DNA of 64,000 nucleotides from Malaya genurostris (GCF_030247185.1 NW_026682599.1:1-64000); one strand, 5' to 3'. Numbered from the stretch's first letter, positions 21,805 through 33,522 are shown. The notes: a model not told the origin generated them from the letters alone. Translations and numbers: made by a program.

Positions 21805-23202
21805 GGGGTGGAATCATGTAAGGTGATTATCACCAAGTGATTATCACTTTTGAAAATTTGGAATCATGTAAGGTGATAATCACCAAGTTCTGTCACCACT
21901 GCTGAGAGGCTAACATCACTATCAAACGTTGGCATTACGTAAGGTGATAGTCACCACGATTTAATCACCTTCATGTCAAAATGGAGGTGATAGCAATTTA
22001 GTTATCACTTTCAGTAGTGATTTGATTTTTTGAGAAGTGGCTTTATAAATTATTGTCCGTTAGGTGAATTTCAAGCCACTGATATAAACATAACCTACCA
22101 ATATTGGTCGGAGAGGATAATTTTTTTAATAAAATTCGTACTGATATTGTGTCAGAATTAAATACCAAAATGAAAAGTAACTTAGTTTATATAGTTTAAA
22201 GAATTCATAAAATGAACGGTAGTATTTATCAATTAAATCAATTCATTTATGTTATAATTATTATTTGAAGGAATATCATTGGGGTATTCGTAAAGTCAAA
22301 GATAAATTGCTTTCTGGAAAAGTGATAAGTTTATGAATGTAGACATCTCCTGTTGCACATAACGTAACAACATAAAAAATCTATGCTAACATTTTCAGTA
22401 GAATTAGATGGCCGTGACTTAGTAAGCGACATATCAGTCTCGTTCAACTGAACGAGTAAAAAAGATTAAACTGCGTTCTTAATTTTCTTCTTGTGAGTTG
22501 AACTAAATAAGGCAATATTTTTGGACAATTAGTTGCTGCTAATCATAGTGGATATTCGTAGTACCGGTGGGTAAAATTTCCAAAATGGAGGTAGCATTTG
22601 AAAGCTCTGTGAAATGCCATAATCGTGAAGTGAATGAAAACTATACACAAAATTATTTAACGGATCTTTCTCATTCGAGAGAAATGCCATCCGTTGTGAA
22701 ACATCAAGAAGATCTAACAATTCATGTCATTTCAAAGCTAGCAAATTTATCCCAAAGAATTGACTGTGACATTGATTTCCATTGAAAAATAAAAATCGGC
22801 GCTAAATTAAACCAACAAGTGATTTTTTTTATTTGTTTGTGCGCAGGTAATTTTTTTCAACGTTACTCTTCGATCCATACAAATCATCATTGATAAACAT
22901 GACTCGAATTAATGAAAAAAATTGAAACCTAAAGGAATAAAACTTTAGATTTTAAAATATTATATGGGTATACGCCACTTTCATATGTTACTCCTCCTAA
23001 TATCAACGATATACGCCACATTCATATTTTACTCCTGAAAAATTGACGTTTCTTGACAGGTGATAAATGGAGTGAAGTTGGCTCAATCACCGGTGATGGT
23101 GATAGTAAAAGTGATCACCTTCGGTGATTCCAAACATTCTGGTGATCACCTCGTTATCACCAGGAGGTGATAGTCACTTATCACCTTACATGATTCCACC
23201 CC
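21805..23202. mobile_element. TIR element (inner) with arrays of GGTGAT/ATCACC subterminal motifs
   Basis: The left end GGGGTGGAATCATGTAAGGT is the inverse of the right end ACCTTACATGATTCCACCCC. Inside both ends are repeated short palindromes such as GGTGATTATCACC, GGTGATAATCACC and GGTGATAGTCACC. Such subterminal repeats usually bind transposase. The middle holds a small frame (22567-22785). Confidence 0.78.
22567..22785 (+). CDS. small ORF inside inner TIR element, unidentified
   Basis: 72 residues starting MGKISKMEVAFESSVKCHN, mostly polar and likely helical, ending at DIDFH. It resembles no transposase domain I can name. It may be a remnant of an accessory protein or a chance frame. Confidence 0.3.
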   Translation: MGKISKMEVAFESSVKCHNREVNENYTQNYLTDLSHSREMPSVVKHQEDLTIHVISKLANLSQRIDCDIDFH

Positions 23203-23310
23203 AGTTTTAATATATGTTTTTTTCAATTTCTAAAAAGTGTCCGATTTAGCCCCGGTCTCCCCAATATTATGAAAACACTCCCCGAAATTTTCTTCTGGGT
23301 ACGCGCCTGA

Positions 23311-24490
23311 CTAGAATGAATTTTCGCGAAAATTTCGTGAATACTCATTAACTGTAATTTCCAAGGCAACTATGCTTATTTCAAGCTTTGTTAGTATGAA
23401 AAAGAGGGTTCTGAAAATAACGAGTTTGATAAAAAATAATCAAATTATATAACGGGTATGAAATCATTTAGCTATATTTATTTAATTCAAACATAGCTTC
23501 TTTAAATTAGGTATTTGTTTCTGCATATAGTTTATAGTAGCAAGCTAACCTTTCGTCGTTAATTCGGTCTAGTGATAGAGGGTAGTACATAGCACACTAC
23601 CATTTTACATAATTATTTTATTTAATGCTTACACAATATTCTGTTCGTCATAGATGATTCAGGTCGAGACCGCCCCCGCAGAAATCACATCTGTCTAGTT
23701 GCGTGCGTTTGCCCGGATTACCCAAAGCTAGGGGCTATCCCTCAGTTGAGCAGGTCATTGAAAACGATGAGGCGTAGCTGCATTAGACCTTTCAAAATCG
23801 CAGTAAATTAGAACAAATTCTATTAAGCAGCATGTTGATCTGTTATGCCAAATGATCATTATGCCAAATAACCATCATGCCAAACGATATTATACCAATA
23901 ATACTATTTTAGCGACTAATGCTTTCGAGTGTATCGTTTTCTGGATTTTGGTACATTCTGAGATTTTTTTTCTGGATTTTCTAACTTTCTAAGAGTTTGT
24001 ATTTCTGGAGATTAGTACTTTCTGGGCAATCAATTTCTGAGGAAAAAGCTTCGGTTTTTTTATGTTCTGGAGAATGGTTTTCGGGGAAATGTTATAGAAC
24101 CGTAGCCAACATCTGGGGAATTTGGTGGGCCATCAAAGCACTCAGAGTATGGTAAACAAACATTCGAGTATTTCAAATCAAGTAAAATCTTAATTTCTTT
24201 ATCGTAGTGATGATATTCCGATCGATAATTTGAGGAGAAGTGCGGCAAAGGGTACTGTATAAACAAGTAGTTTGTAATATTTAACTTTTTATTAGCCATT
24301 CTTCTTCATTATTTTGGTTTTTGCAGAAAGTTGCTGGCCACAGTTACATGACGTCATAGCAGGAGGCTGGCTATTTCGTTCCCTGATATGTTAGTGTGAC
24401 TAGGAATCCACTAAAGCGTCACGTTCCATTTAACAGCTTTTTCTATAATTCGATTTATAAGTATTGCTGTCTTAGTTGAATATTAATATC
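23311..24490. other. no gene; short phrase repeats
   Basis: ATTATGCCAAAT-type phrases occur at 23850-23905, and CTGGATTTT/TTCTGGAGA-type phrases at 23930-24100, the latter resembling the inverse of the tract at 21355-21600. Nothing else recognised. Confidence 0.5.
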
Positions 24491-24987
24491 AATATTGCAG
24501 TTATCAACGTGTTTCTGCCCAGAAAGTAAAGAATTCACTATTTTTTACCTGGAGCTGTTAGTGGAATGTATTCAACAGTTTCACTTTTTCTGTACCATTT
24601 AATTCCACTATTTCACTGTCACGTTATTACACTTTCACAAAGTCACTATACTTTAATGAAGCATAACAAACGTTACAATACAGATACGCGTATTTCGGAA
24701 TGTTACTTACATCCTTCTTCAGTGTATCGGTTTTATAAGTTTGATACACGATACACTGAAGAAGGATGTAAGTAACATTCCGAAATACGCGTATCTGTAT
24801 TGTAACGTTTGTTATGCTTCATTAAAGTATAGTGACTTTGTGAAAGTGTAATAACGTGACAGTGAAATAGTGGAATTAAATGGTACAGAAAAAGTGAAAC
24901 TGTTGAATACATTCCACTAACAGCTCCAGGTAAAAAATAGTGAATTCTTTACTTTCTGGGCAGAAACACGTTGATAACTGCAATATT
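24491..24987. repeat. perfect inverted repeat: 239-bp arms, 19-base loop
   Basis: Left arm 24491-24729 and right arm 24749-24987 are exact reverse complements as far as I can read, with no indel (the centre is consistent from end to end). The right arm runs straight into LINE ORF1 sequence, so the left arm is probably an inverted copy of it. A transcript would fold into a ~239-bp hairpin. Confidence 0.93.
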
Positions 24988-24989
24988 CA

Positions 24990-25380
24990 AACGGTTTCAT
25001 CATCTCCGTTAGTGTGGATTTATTTGTCCCGGTTTCATCCTAGCATTACCAAAGAAATGGTAGAACCGAGCACTAGAGACGGTCTTAATTGTAAAGACGA
25101 GGTTAGGGTTGTACCGTTGGTATAAAAAGGGATCGATTTCAATAGCCTGAATTTCGCTTCTTTCAAAGTCGGGCTACTTCCTAAATTTCGCGACGCTTGA
25201 TCCAGATTCATGGTCCCAAGGTGTACTTTTTCGCGAATTTGAGGACAATCGCAACCAGAACATCTGTTGCCCGCCAATCAGTGTCCTACTGCCAACTTCC
25301 GATGATACTACAGCCGCAAAAATGGTGCCCGGTCGATGTCGTTGCGAACACCACCTAGAATAACAAACGATTTGTGATCG
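24990..25380 (+). pseudogene. CR1 ORF1 C-terminal fragment
   Basis: The frame reads SSPLVWIYLSRFHPSITKEM, then KDEVRVVPLV, a stop at 25123-25125, then FASFKVGLLPKFRDA and FSREFEDNRNQ. This WIYLSRF to REFEDN pattern is the conserved C-terminal, RRM-like part of CR1-clade ORF1 proteins. It continues directly from the right arm of the large palindrome. Confidence 0.7.
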
Positions 25381-25629
25381 TACGATGAGGAGAGTTTACT
25401 GGGACGCGATGTAGTTGCTACTGTGGAAGTTCTCGAGCCCCTCGCCACAGTCGAGCTATTCCAGCCAACATACTCCAGTCGTCCCGGTCCTGTGTGCGAG
25501 TGTGGTGAGCGAATTTTCCGAACATCACTTCATGGCAAGTATAGTTACGATGAGCCGCTTTCCAGTGTTGACCCGCTTTGCATTTCCAGTTGTCATCCTC
25601 CAGTACCTAATTGACGGCAAGTATGAGCC

Positions 25630-25870
25630 TGGTTTGAACACTTCCAGCACTGATCCGCTTTCTGTTTTCAGTCGTTCTTCCAATCTGTATGTTTACTACC
25701 AAAATGCAGATGGCGTTAATACATGCATTGACGATTACCGATTGGCATGCGCGGATGATTGTTACGACATCATTGCTCTTTCGGAAACGTGGCTCAACGA
25801 AAATACGATATCCGTTCTGGGATATGGGTCAAATTATGAAATTTTCCGTACCGATCGCAGCTCCCATAAC
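25630..25870 (+). pseudogene. CR1 ORF2 endonuclease, N-terminal piece
   Basis: SNLYVYYQNADGVNTCIDDY, DIIALSETWLNEN and YEIFRTDRSSHNSS are the first motifs of an APE-type endonuclease. The sequence is lost after 25870, where a 38-bp inverted duplication begins. Confidence 0.8.
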
Positions 25871-25918
25871 TCTTCGAACTGTTATGGGAGCTGCGATCGG
25901 TACGGAAAATTTCATAAT
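25833..25918. repeat. perfect inverted repeat: 38-bp arms, 10-base loop
   Basis: Left arm 25833-25870 (native LINE codons for YEIFRTDRSSHN) and right arm 25881-25918 are exact reverse complements. The right arm is therefore an inverted duplicate of LINE coding sequence. Confidence 0.92.
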
Positions 25919-27448
25919 AGGAGGATAGGAGGTGGAGTGTGTTACGTAAGGTTTTGTATACACACTACTGGTGGCTGCTTTTCAGCACCGGACCACCAGT
26001 TCAGGGTCGTTTATCTTCTTGGTCACCGGGAGAATCTTCACTTCACTATTTTATTGGGCGAACTTTTCTTCCCACCTGTGGTCACTGAGCGAATCGTTTG
26101 CGGCGGAAACAAGTTACACAAAAAAAAACAAAATGAACGACACAGCTCGTATATAAAAAGACCGCACAATTTTAATCTTTAAACACTATATTTTATAAAA
26201 TAAACACAAAAGAATATACTTTTACTACTTGCGCAAGTTTATTTGGTGAACGTCTTAGCTTCGACGCTCCGTTGCGGCCGTGATGATCGTTGGTCGACTT
26301 TGGTGATCTCGGCGGGCGATGAAGGGCGGGACGGCGCTGACTTCGGGGCGATGGGACCGTGATGTGATGACCAGGGTATCCAGACGATGCAGCAACTCGG
26401 CCTATTTGTAACGGAGGCCTGCGTTTGGTAAACAACCCGGAGAGTGGTACACGTGCACTTAAAATATCACGAGTGTCTAACGCCAAGTCGAGTGGGATTT
26501 TTAACTGTATCGGTCTTTCTCGCCAAACCCTGCCAATACGTGGGTAGTGGCGTCGTAATTGGCGTCTTTGGTTTTGCCAACACTGACCGTCTATTGCACT
26601 CGCGGCGTACGAATCTAGGAAACGGCAACCGCACTGATCCCAACTCGACTCACCGAACAGAAACTAACGTTCGTGTGGATCTTCTGAACGATTTAAGATC
26701 CCTTTGGATCAACTTTATGGATGGCTTTTGAAACGCACTGTCACTTCTTGCCTGTGACTCGCTGCTGCGATCTTCACTCTTCCGGGTCTGAAAAATACTA
26801 GTTCCCGCTCAAGGGTTTTCCCGCGGTTTTATCGGCTTGCTGTCCATTTTCCATCCCAATCCCACGGCCGCCTTCAAAGCATGCCACCCCGCATTTTATG
26901 CTGCGATGATAACGAGGATGACGACGATGACAGTGTGTTGGTTACAATGTATTATCGTTTTCTGGTTGGTGTCTTGATTAATATTTGTACCTACTATACT
27001 TGTTTCCTTTTTTTCTAAATATTATTTAATATGTGATATGATTTGATATATGAATTGAACAGTAACAAAGATTTTTACAAAAATTGATGAATATAAATAA
27101 ATAAATAAATGCTTTTGAATATAATATATATAATTTAATAATGAATATGTAGTAAATAAATGCAAATGAATAAATAAATATATAGATAAATAAATAAATA
27201 AATAAATAAATAAATAGAATAAATAAATAGAATAAATCATTGAACAAAACCCTACTTTTGACACCAACCTTTGCTATTGAGCAGAACTTAAACGTGACTC
27301 AAACATGTAAACACGGAGTATGAACGCGATTGACGTTTAAATTCTACTCAGACATTTACTGACAATGAAATAAACAAAAATATACAATATTTGAAAAATA
27401 TATACAAGCTGGACTCAGTGACCAAAGGAACTACATTGTGACCAGAGA
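25919..27448. other. insertion of unknown origin in CR1 endonuclease
   Basis: A GC-richer block (about 26220-26960) lies between the two endonuclease halves, followed by an AAAT-type microsatellite. The frames at 26193-26486 (-) and 26444-26731 (+) show no motif I recognise. It may be an LTR-element leader or a host fragment. Confidence 0.45.
27095..27240. repeat. AAAT/ATAA microsatellite
   Basis: Imperfect runs of AAATAAATAAAT, densest at 27186-27235. They generate the meaningless Tyr/Leu/Ile-rich frames on the minus strand. Confidence 0.85.
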
Positions 27449-28440
27449 ATAACAGGTCACAAGTGCTCATCGCGGTTCACGATCGTTTAAAAGCTCAACT
27501 GGTTGAGAGCACAACGGGACGTTGTGTCAGCAGTTGTGGGTTCGTGTTAAACTGGCTGATTTCTCGCTTTTCATTTGCGTTATTTACATTCCTCCGGATC
27601 GATGTCGTGATGTGCCGCTGATTACGGCACATATCGAGTCATTGCATGAAATTGCATCCAATCAAGCGCTGCCCATCGATGCCCTGGTTGTTGGAGACTT
27701 TAACTTCCCTAGTTTGAATTGGTGTGCCACTTATGATGGATTTTTATTTGCCGATCCCACATTTTCAGCATTTCACGCTAGCATCACTACATTGCTCGAC
27801 GGTTATAATCTCAACTTACTGCGGCAATGCAACCACATCGTTAATGAGAAAGGCCGAATGCTCGACCTTTGCTTCTCCAGTAAAACCGATATCGCACCCA
27901 ACATTTGCGTTGCACCGTCTCCTCTAGTGAAATGTGTTCGACATCATCCTCCGCTACACATCGTATTCGAGACTAAACGTTTACCTCATGACAGCGCCCC
28001 CTCCAGCATCATCAGCTATAATTTTAACAATGCCGACTATAATATCATGACTTCCTTCCTATTGAGTATCGATTGGCTTGACATTCTCAACAATGATGAT
28101 GTTAACGCAGCTGTATAGACCTTCTCCAATGTACTGATCTACGCGATTGATTACTTTGTTCCGAAACGATCCGCCCGACATTCCAAACACCCGCCGTGGC
28201 TAACTGCTGAATTGAAACACCTGAAAACATCAAAAAGAGCTACTTAGACACGATACTCCAAGTATGAAGGTTACGTTTTGCGCAATAATTATATTCAGAT
28301 AAAGAATTTATACAAGAAAACCGTGAATCGCTGCCATGCCATTTATTTAAAGATGTTACAGTATAGGATGAAGTATAACCCAAAAGCTTTCTGGAAGCAC
28401 GTGAATGAGCAAAGGAAGGAATTTGGATTACCATCGTTAA
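27449..28440 (+). pseudogene. CR1 ORF2 endonuclease, second piece, and linker
   Basis: VLIAVHDRLKAQLVES, a frameshift near 27510, then LWVRVKLADFSLFICVIYIP, LVVGDFNFPSLNW (catalytic GDFN), LDLCFSSKTDIAP and HHPPLHIVFE. After a stop at 28118 it continues to FWKHVNEQRKEFGLPSL. Everything downstream, including RT, is missing. Confidence 0.8.
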
Positions 28441-29300
28441 GGTGACCGTGGACAGAAGCCAAGGAAAATAAATGTAAAAGTATTGGTGAAACAATACTTT
28501 TTCGTATAGTAATAGTATTTGTGAGTAGAGAGGAATGAAATAATAATATTTGAAACAATTCAAATCACCTAGCAGAACAGAGCGGACTTATCTCATCTTC
28601 ATGCTCATTCTGGAGTTAACAAATTGCAATCATGCGACCAAAAGAATTGTGCCAAAAAAGATAGTTTACTGTTTGCCCTCGCTTGGTTCTTGGCATTTTT
28701 CTTACATTACAAAGTAAAAAGGAAGCTGTTACATTGATGAATTAAGTATAGTAACACGAAATCAGAACAAACTCTGTTGCAATGGCTTTTTATATTCATT
28801 TTATTTTTGTCGTGAATACGACTTACTTTACTATGAGGCGCCTTTTCAAAATCTACCCTCAGAGAGTGATAAGTTTTTGATCGTGAATATCTCCTGTTAT
28901 ATCTAATGAATCAACATAATTCTTGCTACATGCCATCGGAAATATGATCACAATTTTATGATAAAACTTTCAGTTGTGTGACATATTCTCAAATAGTTCA
29001 AAATTAAACTTTTCTGAAATGTTATGGTACAAACGAGTATCAAAGAAGATAATTCATAAGGCGCGTTTGCCTTTCTCGTATTTTGAAAGCTCATAGCTCA
29101 GCGATCTGTAGAAGGATTTATATAATCTAACTACCAATAGAATCGAAAATTAGTGATGCTACGGCGAAGAAAAACTTATGTAAACTGCCTTAAGAAATAA
29201 ACGTATTTATGGAAAAAAATAGAATTGAAAATTTTCAACTTGAACGTGTATTACAACAATATTGAAGTTTTTCAATAGTACACTATTGAAAAACCTGTTT
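28441..29300. other. no recognisable gene
   Basis: AT-rich intronic sequence. Confidence 0.5.
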
Positions 29301-29304
29301 GATT

Positions 29305-29399
29305 TAACCCATGACAGCACCAGCCAATCAGAACGCGAGATGTCTGCATCTATACAAGAGCAATAATATAAAAGTTAAATGGTTCATTTTTCCTACCAT
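29305..29399 (+). promoter_or_regulatory. RNA polymerase II promoter-like segment interrupted by LINE
   Basis: CCAGCCAATCAGAACGCGAG (CCAAT element) and TATAAAAG at 29367-29374. The A at 29398, in CCAT, is 31 bases from the first T of the TATA box, the usual spacing for +1. The Jockey LINE starts two bases later. Which gene it served is unknown; the element mix is reminiscent of histone promoters. Confidence 0.5.
29389..29399. repeat. target site duplication, left copy (11 bp)
   Basis: TTTCCTACCAT, identical to 33512-33522. Confidence 0.88.
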
Positions 29400-29432
29400 C
29401 ATTCGTCATCTAACACTCGATGTGGATAGACG
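29399..29432 (+). promoter_or_regulatory. internal LINE promoter: initiator plus downstream promoter element
   Basis: TCATTC around A(+1) at 29401 fits the arthropod initiator TCAKTY, and AGACG at 29428-29432 falls exactly at +28 to +32, the position and consensus (RGWYV) of the DPE. Jockey-type LINEs are known to use such internal promoters. Copy 2 keeps both (A at 34472, AGACG at 34499-34503). Confidence 0.75.
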
Positions 29433-29500
29433 AATAACCTACTACGACTAATTTCGATTTTGTTTTATCTTTTATTCGCAGTTGTCTACCTACCCAAGCT

Positions 29501-30658
29501 ATGGGTAAAACGCGCCATAGATCGGAGAAGGATCCAAAGGATGCTAAGCGTCTGAAGCCAAGTGATGTACAGGTAAACGACCGTTTGCTGAGTAACCACC
29601 AATACGCTGATCTGCCAGTTGATGTCGAAGAGGAACTGCAGAAGAAGGAAAAAATGCCGCCTTTCTACCTGAAGGGCTTCCCACCAACTCTACGCTCGGA
29701 TTTCAACACACTGATCAGCAAAGGACTACAGGCAACAATCCGTTTATGTACTGAAGGCTACAAAATAACTGTTCCGGCTTTGAACCACTACAAATGAGTG
29801 GAATGCTATCTGAAGCAGACAAAAGCGAAATACTTCACACACGATATTGCCGCCGACAAACCTATGAAGGTTGTACTTCGAGGATTATCCGATATGATGG
29901 AAGCCGAACTAAAGCAGGCACTGTCGGAGGCTGGACTAAAGCCTTTGATGGTGTTTAAAATGAAGCGACATAATACGGACAAAAAGTATCGAGATCAACT
30001 CTACTTGGTTCATCTGGAGAAGGGCTCCATCACCATGAGTCAACTGAAAACGATTAAATCGTTATTTCACATAATCATCGAATGGCAAAAGTATAAACCG
30101 GTACATCGGGATGTCACACAGTGCACGAACTGTTTGAACTACTGCCATGGAGCGAGGAATTGCCACATGAAAAGTGGGTGCGGGAAATGTGCCGAACCAC
30201 ACAATACCAACGATTGCCTACTAGATGACATCGCTGTAAAATGTGTGAACTGTGATGGTGACCATCCATCTACTAGCAAATCGTGTCCCAAACGTGCTGA
30301 GTTCACACAAATTCGACAACAGGCGTCCCGTAAACAATCAACGCGCAAGAGTGTTATACAGAAGGATGAAGTTAATTTCCCACGGCTCCCACCGAAGAAT
30401 GATATTCCGAATTCGCCGCCACTTCCTCGCAGCAATCCAAAAGATTCAGCCGCTGGATCACAAAAAGAATCTTTTTCTAAAATCCCTCCTGGATGGGGCA
30501 ATAATCAACCACAAGCAAAGGATGACTCTGGTGACTTATTCTCTGCTGAACAACTGATCGTCATTTTTGAAACAATGACAACAAAACTACGAAACTGCAG
30601 AACGCGGTTAGATCAAATCAACGCCTTAGGCAAATTCATCAACGAATATGCAATATAA
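29501..30658 (+). pseudogene. LINE family B ORF1, one nonsense codon (copy 1)
   Basis: Starts MGKTRHRSEKDPKDAKRLKP and is broken by TGA at 29795-29797 (GGA in copy 2), then continues in the same frame to 30658. Three CCHC-type knuckles lie near residues 210-265 (CTNCLNYCHGARNC, CGKCAEPHNTNDC, CVNCDGDHPSTSKSC); the first has YCHG where copy 2 has YGHG. The C-terminus is a Pro/Ser-rich linker and a short helical end. It would bind element RNA. Confidence 0.88.
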
Positions 30659-33300
30659 TGAGTTGGTTATAGTAAATTGGAATGCTTGCTCACTCAGGAG
30701 CAAAACTGCTGAATTGTCCGACTTTCTTCAAGAGAAGAATGCCGATATTGCTATTTTAACTGAAACTCATCTTAAACCTGAAATTTATATTTTTATTTCC
30801 AATTACAGGATTCACAGGCTCGACAGGACAACTACCAGAGGAAGGGGAGTTGCCATTGCCATTAAACGATCCATTCAGCATAGGCTTATATCAGCCTTTA
30901 AATTGCAACTAATAGAAGCCATCGGAATTGAGATTACAACGACGATGGGACCCATCATCATCATTGCAACGTACTACCCCAAACAAACCAATCTTCGAGA
31001 TGGCACGTGTGCATCATTGAAGCGAGATCTGGCTATGCTCACTCGACGACAGAACAAATTCATCATTGCTGGGGACCTGAACGCACGGCATGAGCTGTGG
31101 GGAAACAAAAGACAGAATCGAAACGGATTCGTACTTGCCGAAGCTGAACAATACAACATCCTCGCTCCGGATCAACCAACGCGACTTTCCAGATCGGGAG
31201 TTCATTCCATTTTGGATATATTCATCAGCAACATCGCCATAGACAGCTCTCCGGTTGTCTTCAACGAGCTCTCTTCTGACCACTTTCCAGTAATATTGAC
31301 GTTGGGATCTTCACCAGAAACAGTGCCTATTCAACCTCGGAGGAACTATTATCGCACCGATTGGGACCAATTTCAACAAATCGCCGACCAACATATTAAT
31401 ATCGATCTGCCACTTGATTCCCCGATGGAAATCTATGCGGCCCTATCTTCCTTCCAGCATTCAATCACAGTCGCTCGTGATAGGACGGTTCCAGTACAAC
31501 ATATGCCGAGTTCCTCTCTTCAAATCGACAGTGTCACCAAGAAACTCATCCTACTTCGAAATATCTACCGGAGGCAGTATCAACGAACTGGCATCCTAGA
31601 TAGGAAGACTTCTTATAACAACTTAACTAGGATAATCCAGGAAAGGATATCTGAGCTTCGCAACAGGAACTTCCAGCAAAAGCTTCGAGAAATTCTCCCA
31701 CATTCAAAGCCCTTCTGGTCCTTAACGAAGGTGCTTATTAAAAAACCGAAGCCTATTCCTCCTTTGCTGCCACCCCAGGACGCAGCTGAAGGAATACCTT
31801 TAAACACACCAGTAGAGAAGGCAAATGCGCTAGGCCAGCAGTTTGTGTGTTCTCACAATTTAGGACTCAACATTGTTAGTCCACATGAAAGAGCCGTTGC
31901 AGATAGAGTCAGTGAGGTTGACCAATCAGACAGCTTAGTTCCTGAGGAAAGTAGAGTCACTGCGAATGAGCTGATGGCTATTGTGAAAAAATATGAAGGC
32001 CCCGGTTTCGACAACACATTCAACATTGAGCTGAAATATTTGAGTATTCGCTCATTTGTCTTCTTAGCTAAATCTTTTAACAGGTGCTGGAAGCTTGGTT
32101 ACTTCCCTTCAATGTGGAAGTTAGCTAAAGTTATCCCAGTTTTGAAACCGGGGAAAGATCCTTCCTTTTCCAAGAGCTATCGGCCCATCAGCTTACTCTC
32201 TGCCCTATCCAAGCTGTTTGAAAAGTTAATACAAAGGCGAATTCTTGCTTTTGCAGATGAACAGGATATATTACTGGAAGAACAGTTTGGGTTCCGGAAA
32301 GGAAGATCCACCATCCACCAACTCACAAGGGTTAACAACGTCATCCAGCAAAACAAATCAGTGTCCAAAACGACTGCCATGGCAATATTGGATATTGAAA
32401 AGGCATTCGATAATGTGTGGCACGATGGACTGGTGTTCAAACTGCATCGGTGTAATTTTCCCATGTATCTTATTAAAATTATCAAAAATTATCTTGCAGA
32501 TAGAGCATTCCAGGTTTCTTTGAATAATGCACTTTCAGAAAGATTTACTATTTCTGCTGGTGTACCCCAAGGTAGTATCCTAGGTCCCATCCTATACAAC
32601 ATTTTTACATCAGACATCCCACCTCTTCCGGGTAGTGGTGTTCTGTCACAATTTGCTGATGATACTGCCATTCTTTTCAAAGGTCGTGTCATTAATGCTC
32701 TGAAGAATAAACTACAGACAGGTCTGGACGCTCTAACTGAATATTTTACAAGCTGGAAAATTGTGATCAATGCAGCAAAAACTCAGGTCATCTTGTTTCC
32801 ACATTCAAGATCTCCAAAACTTGTTCCATCAGACGAATGCAGAATACGATTCGGTGATGAGGTCATTCAATGGTCCGATGAAGTTATCTATCTAGGACTC
32901 ACCTTTGACAGACATCTGATATTCAGGTCACATGTTGACAAAATCGTTCAAAAATATCATACTCATTAGGTCTCTGTATCCGTTGATTTGTAGAACATCT
33001 AAACTTTGCCTGAAGAATCAGATGGCTGTCTATAAACAAATCATCTACCCCGCAATTGAATACGCAGTCCCTGTTTGGCGGGGCTGTGCACGAACACACA
33101 AACTTAGGCTTCAGCGCATTCAAAGTAAGATCTTAAAGATGATTCTAAATCTACCCCCTTGGGCAAGGACTAGTGAAGTACATGAGATGGCCTCCCTGGA
33201 TATACTAGAACAAAAATTCGAACAATACTGCACGAAATTTGAAGAGAGGTGCTCAATCTCTGAAATACAAATAATTAAAAATTTGTACGTATTAGGTTAG
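30648..33300 (+). pseudogene. LINE family B ORF2: endonuclease and RT, one frameshift (copy 1)
   Basis: Starts at 30648, overlapping the ORF1 stop by 11 bases. Endonuclease: NWNACSLRSK, TETHLKPEI, AGDLNARHELWG, SSDHFPVI. RT: YRPISLLSALSKLFEK, LDIEKAFDNVWH, AGVPQGSILGPILYN, and QFADDTAI (FADD). The frame breaks at about 32950-32965, within the region after the RT, and resumes in another frame to 33300. No RNase H domain. The catalytic boxes are intact; only the C-terminal ~115 residues are out of frame. Confidence 0.9.
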
Positions 33301-33511
33301 GGATAGTTATAAGTAGGTAGATATATTATAAATAATTAAAATAAATATTATGATTAAACATTAGTATGTAAAACAAGAGTAACTAAAACACCTAATATTA
33401 ATAACGAATCGTATGAACAACAAAGATGAAAGACCAAAGGGTCAAAACACTTGTACTGTAAAATGTTGATGTAATACACAAAAATAAGATCAATAAACAG
33501 ATAAAAAAAAA

Positions 33512-33522
33512 TTTCCTACCAT
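33512..33522. repeat. target site duplication, right copy (11 bp)
   Basis: TTTCCTACCAT directly after the poly(A) tail of the LINE at 29400-33511. Confidence 0.88.

Larger units (their letters stand above)
21607..23310. mobile_element. TIR element (outer), non-autonomous
   Basis: The left end TCAGGCGCGTA and the right end TACGCGCCTGA are inverse. The next ~100 bases of each end also correspond more loosely: GGGGTTAGACCGGACAC on the left and the inverse of a GGGGCTAAATCGGACAC phrase on the right. It has been split by the inner element at 21805-23202. No target duplication was confirmed. Confidence 0.6.
24749..28440 (+). mobile_element. CR1-clade LINE fragment, 5' fold-back, internal insertion, 3' truncated
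   Basis: Pieces in order: the C-terminal part of ORF1 (24990-25380), the start of the ORF2 endonuclease (25630-25870), foreign sequence (about 25919-27448), the rest of the endonuclease (27449-28118), and a linker region with KHPPWLTAELK and PKAFWKHVNEQRKEFGLP to about 28437. The RT domain is absent. Stops and frameshifts are present. The wording (YYQNADGVNTC, YDIIALSETWLNEN) is typical of mosquito CR1-clade elements (T1/Q group). Confidence 0.82.
29400..33511 (+). mobile_element. Jockey-clade LINE family B, copy 1 (full length, 4.1 kb)
   Basis: Bounded by 11-bp duplications. Order: 5' UTR beginning CATTCGTCATCTAACACTCG, ORF1 with knuckles, ORF2 (endonuclease, RT), 3' UTR with AATAAA near 33492 and a poly(A) run at 33503-33511. 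Lesions: one nonsense codon in ORF1 and one frameshift late in ORF2. Copy 2, at 34471, shares the same exact 5' end, so both derive from full-length transcripts starting at this point. Confidence 0.94.

Noticed and set aside
26193..26731. Basic Pro/Arg-rich frames in the GC-rich block
   Set aside because: No domain, splice signals or homologous phrase I could identify; kept only as an unknown insertion.
27022..27267. Hydrophobic minus-strand frames resembling membrane proteins
   Set aside because: Encoded by the AAAT microsatellite.
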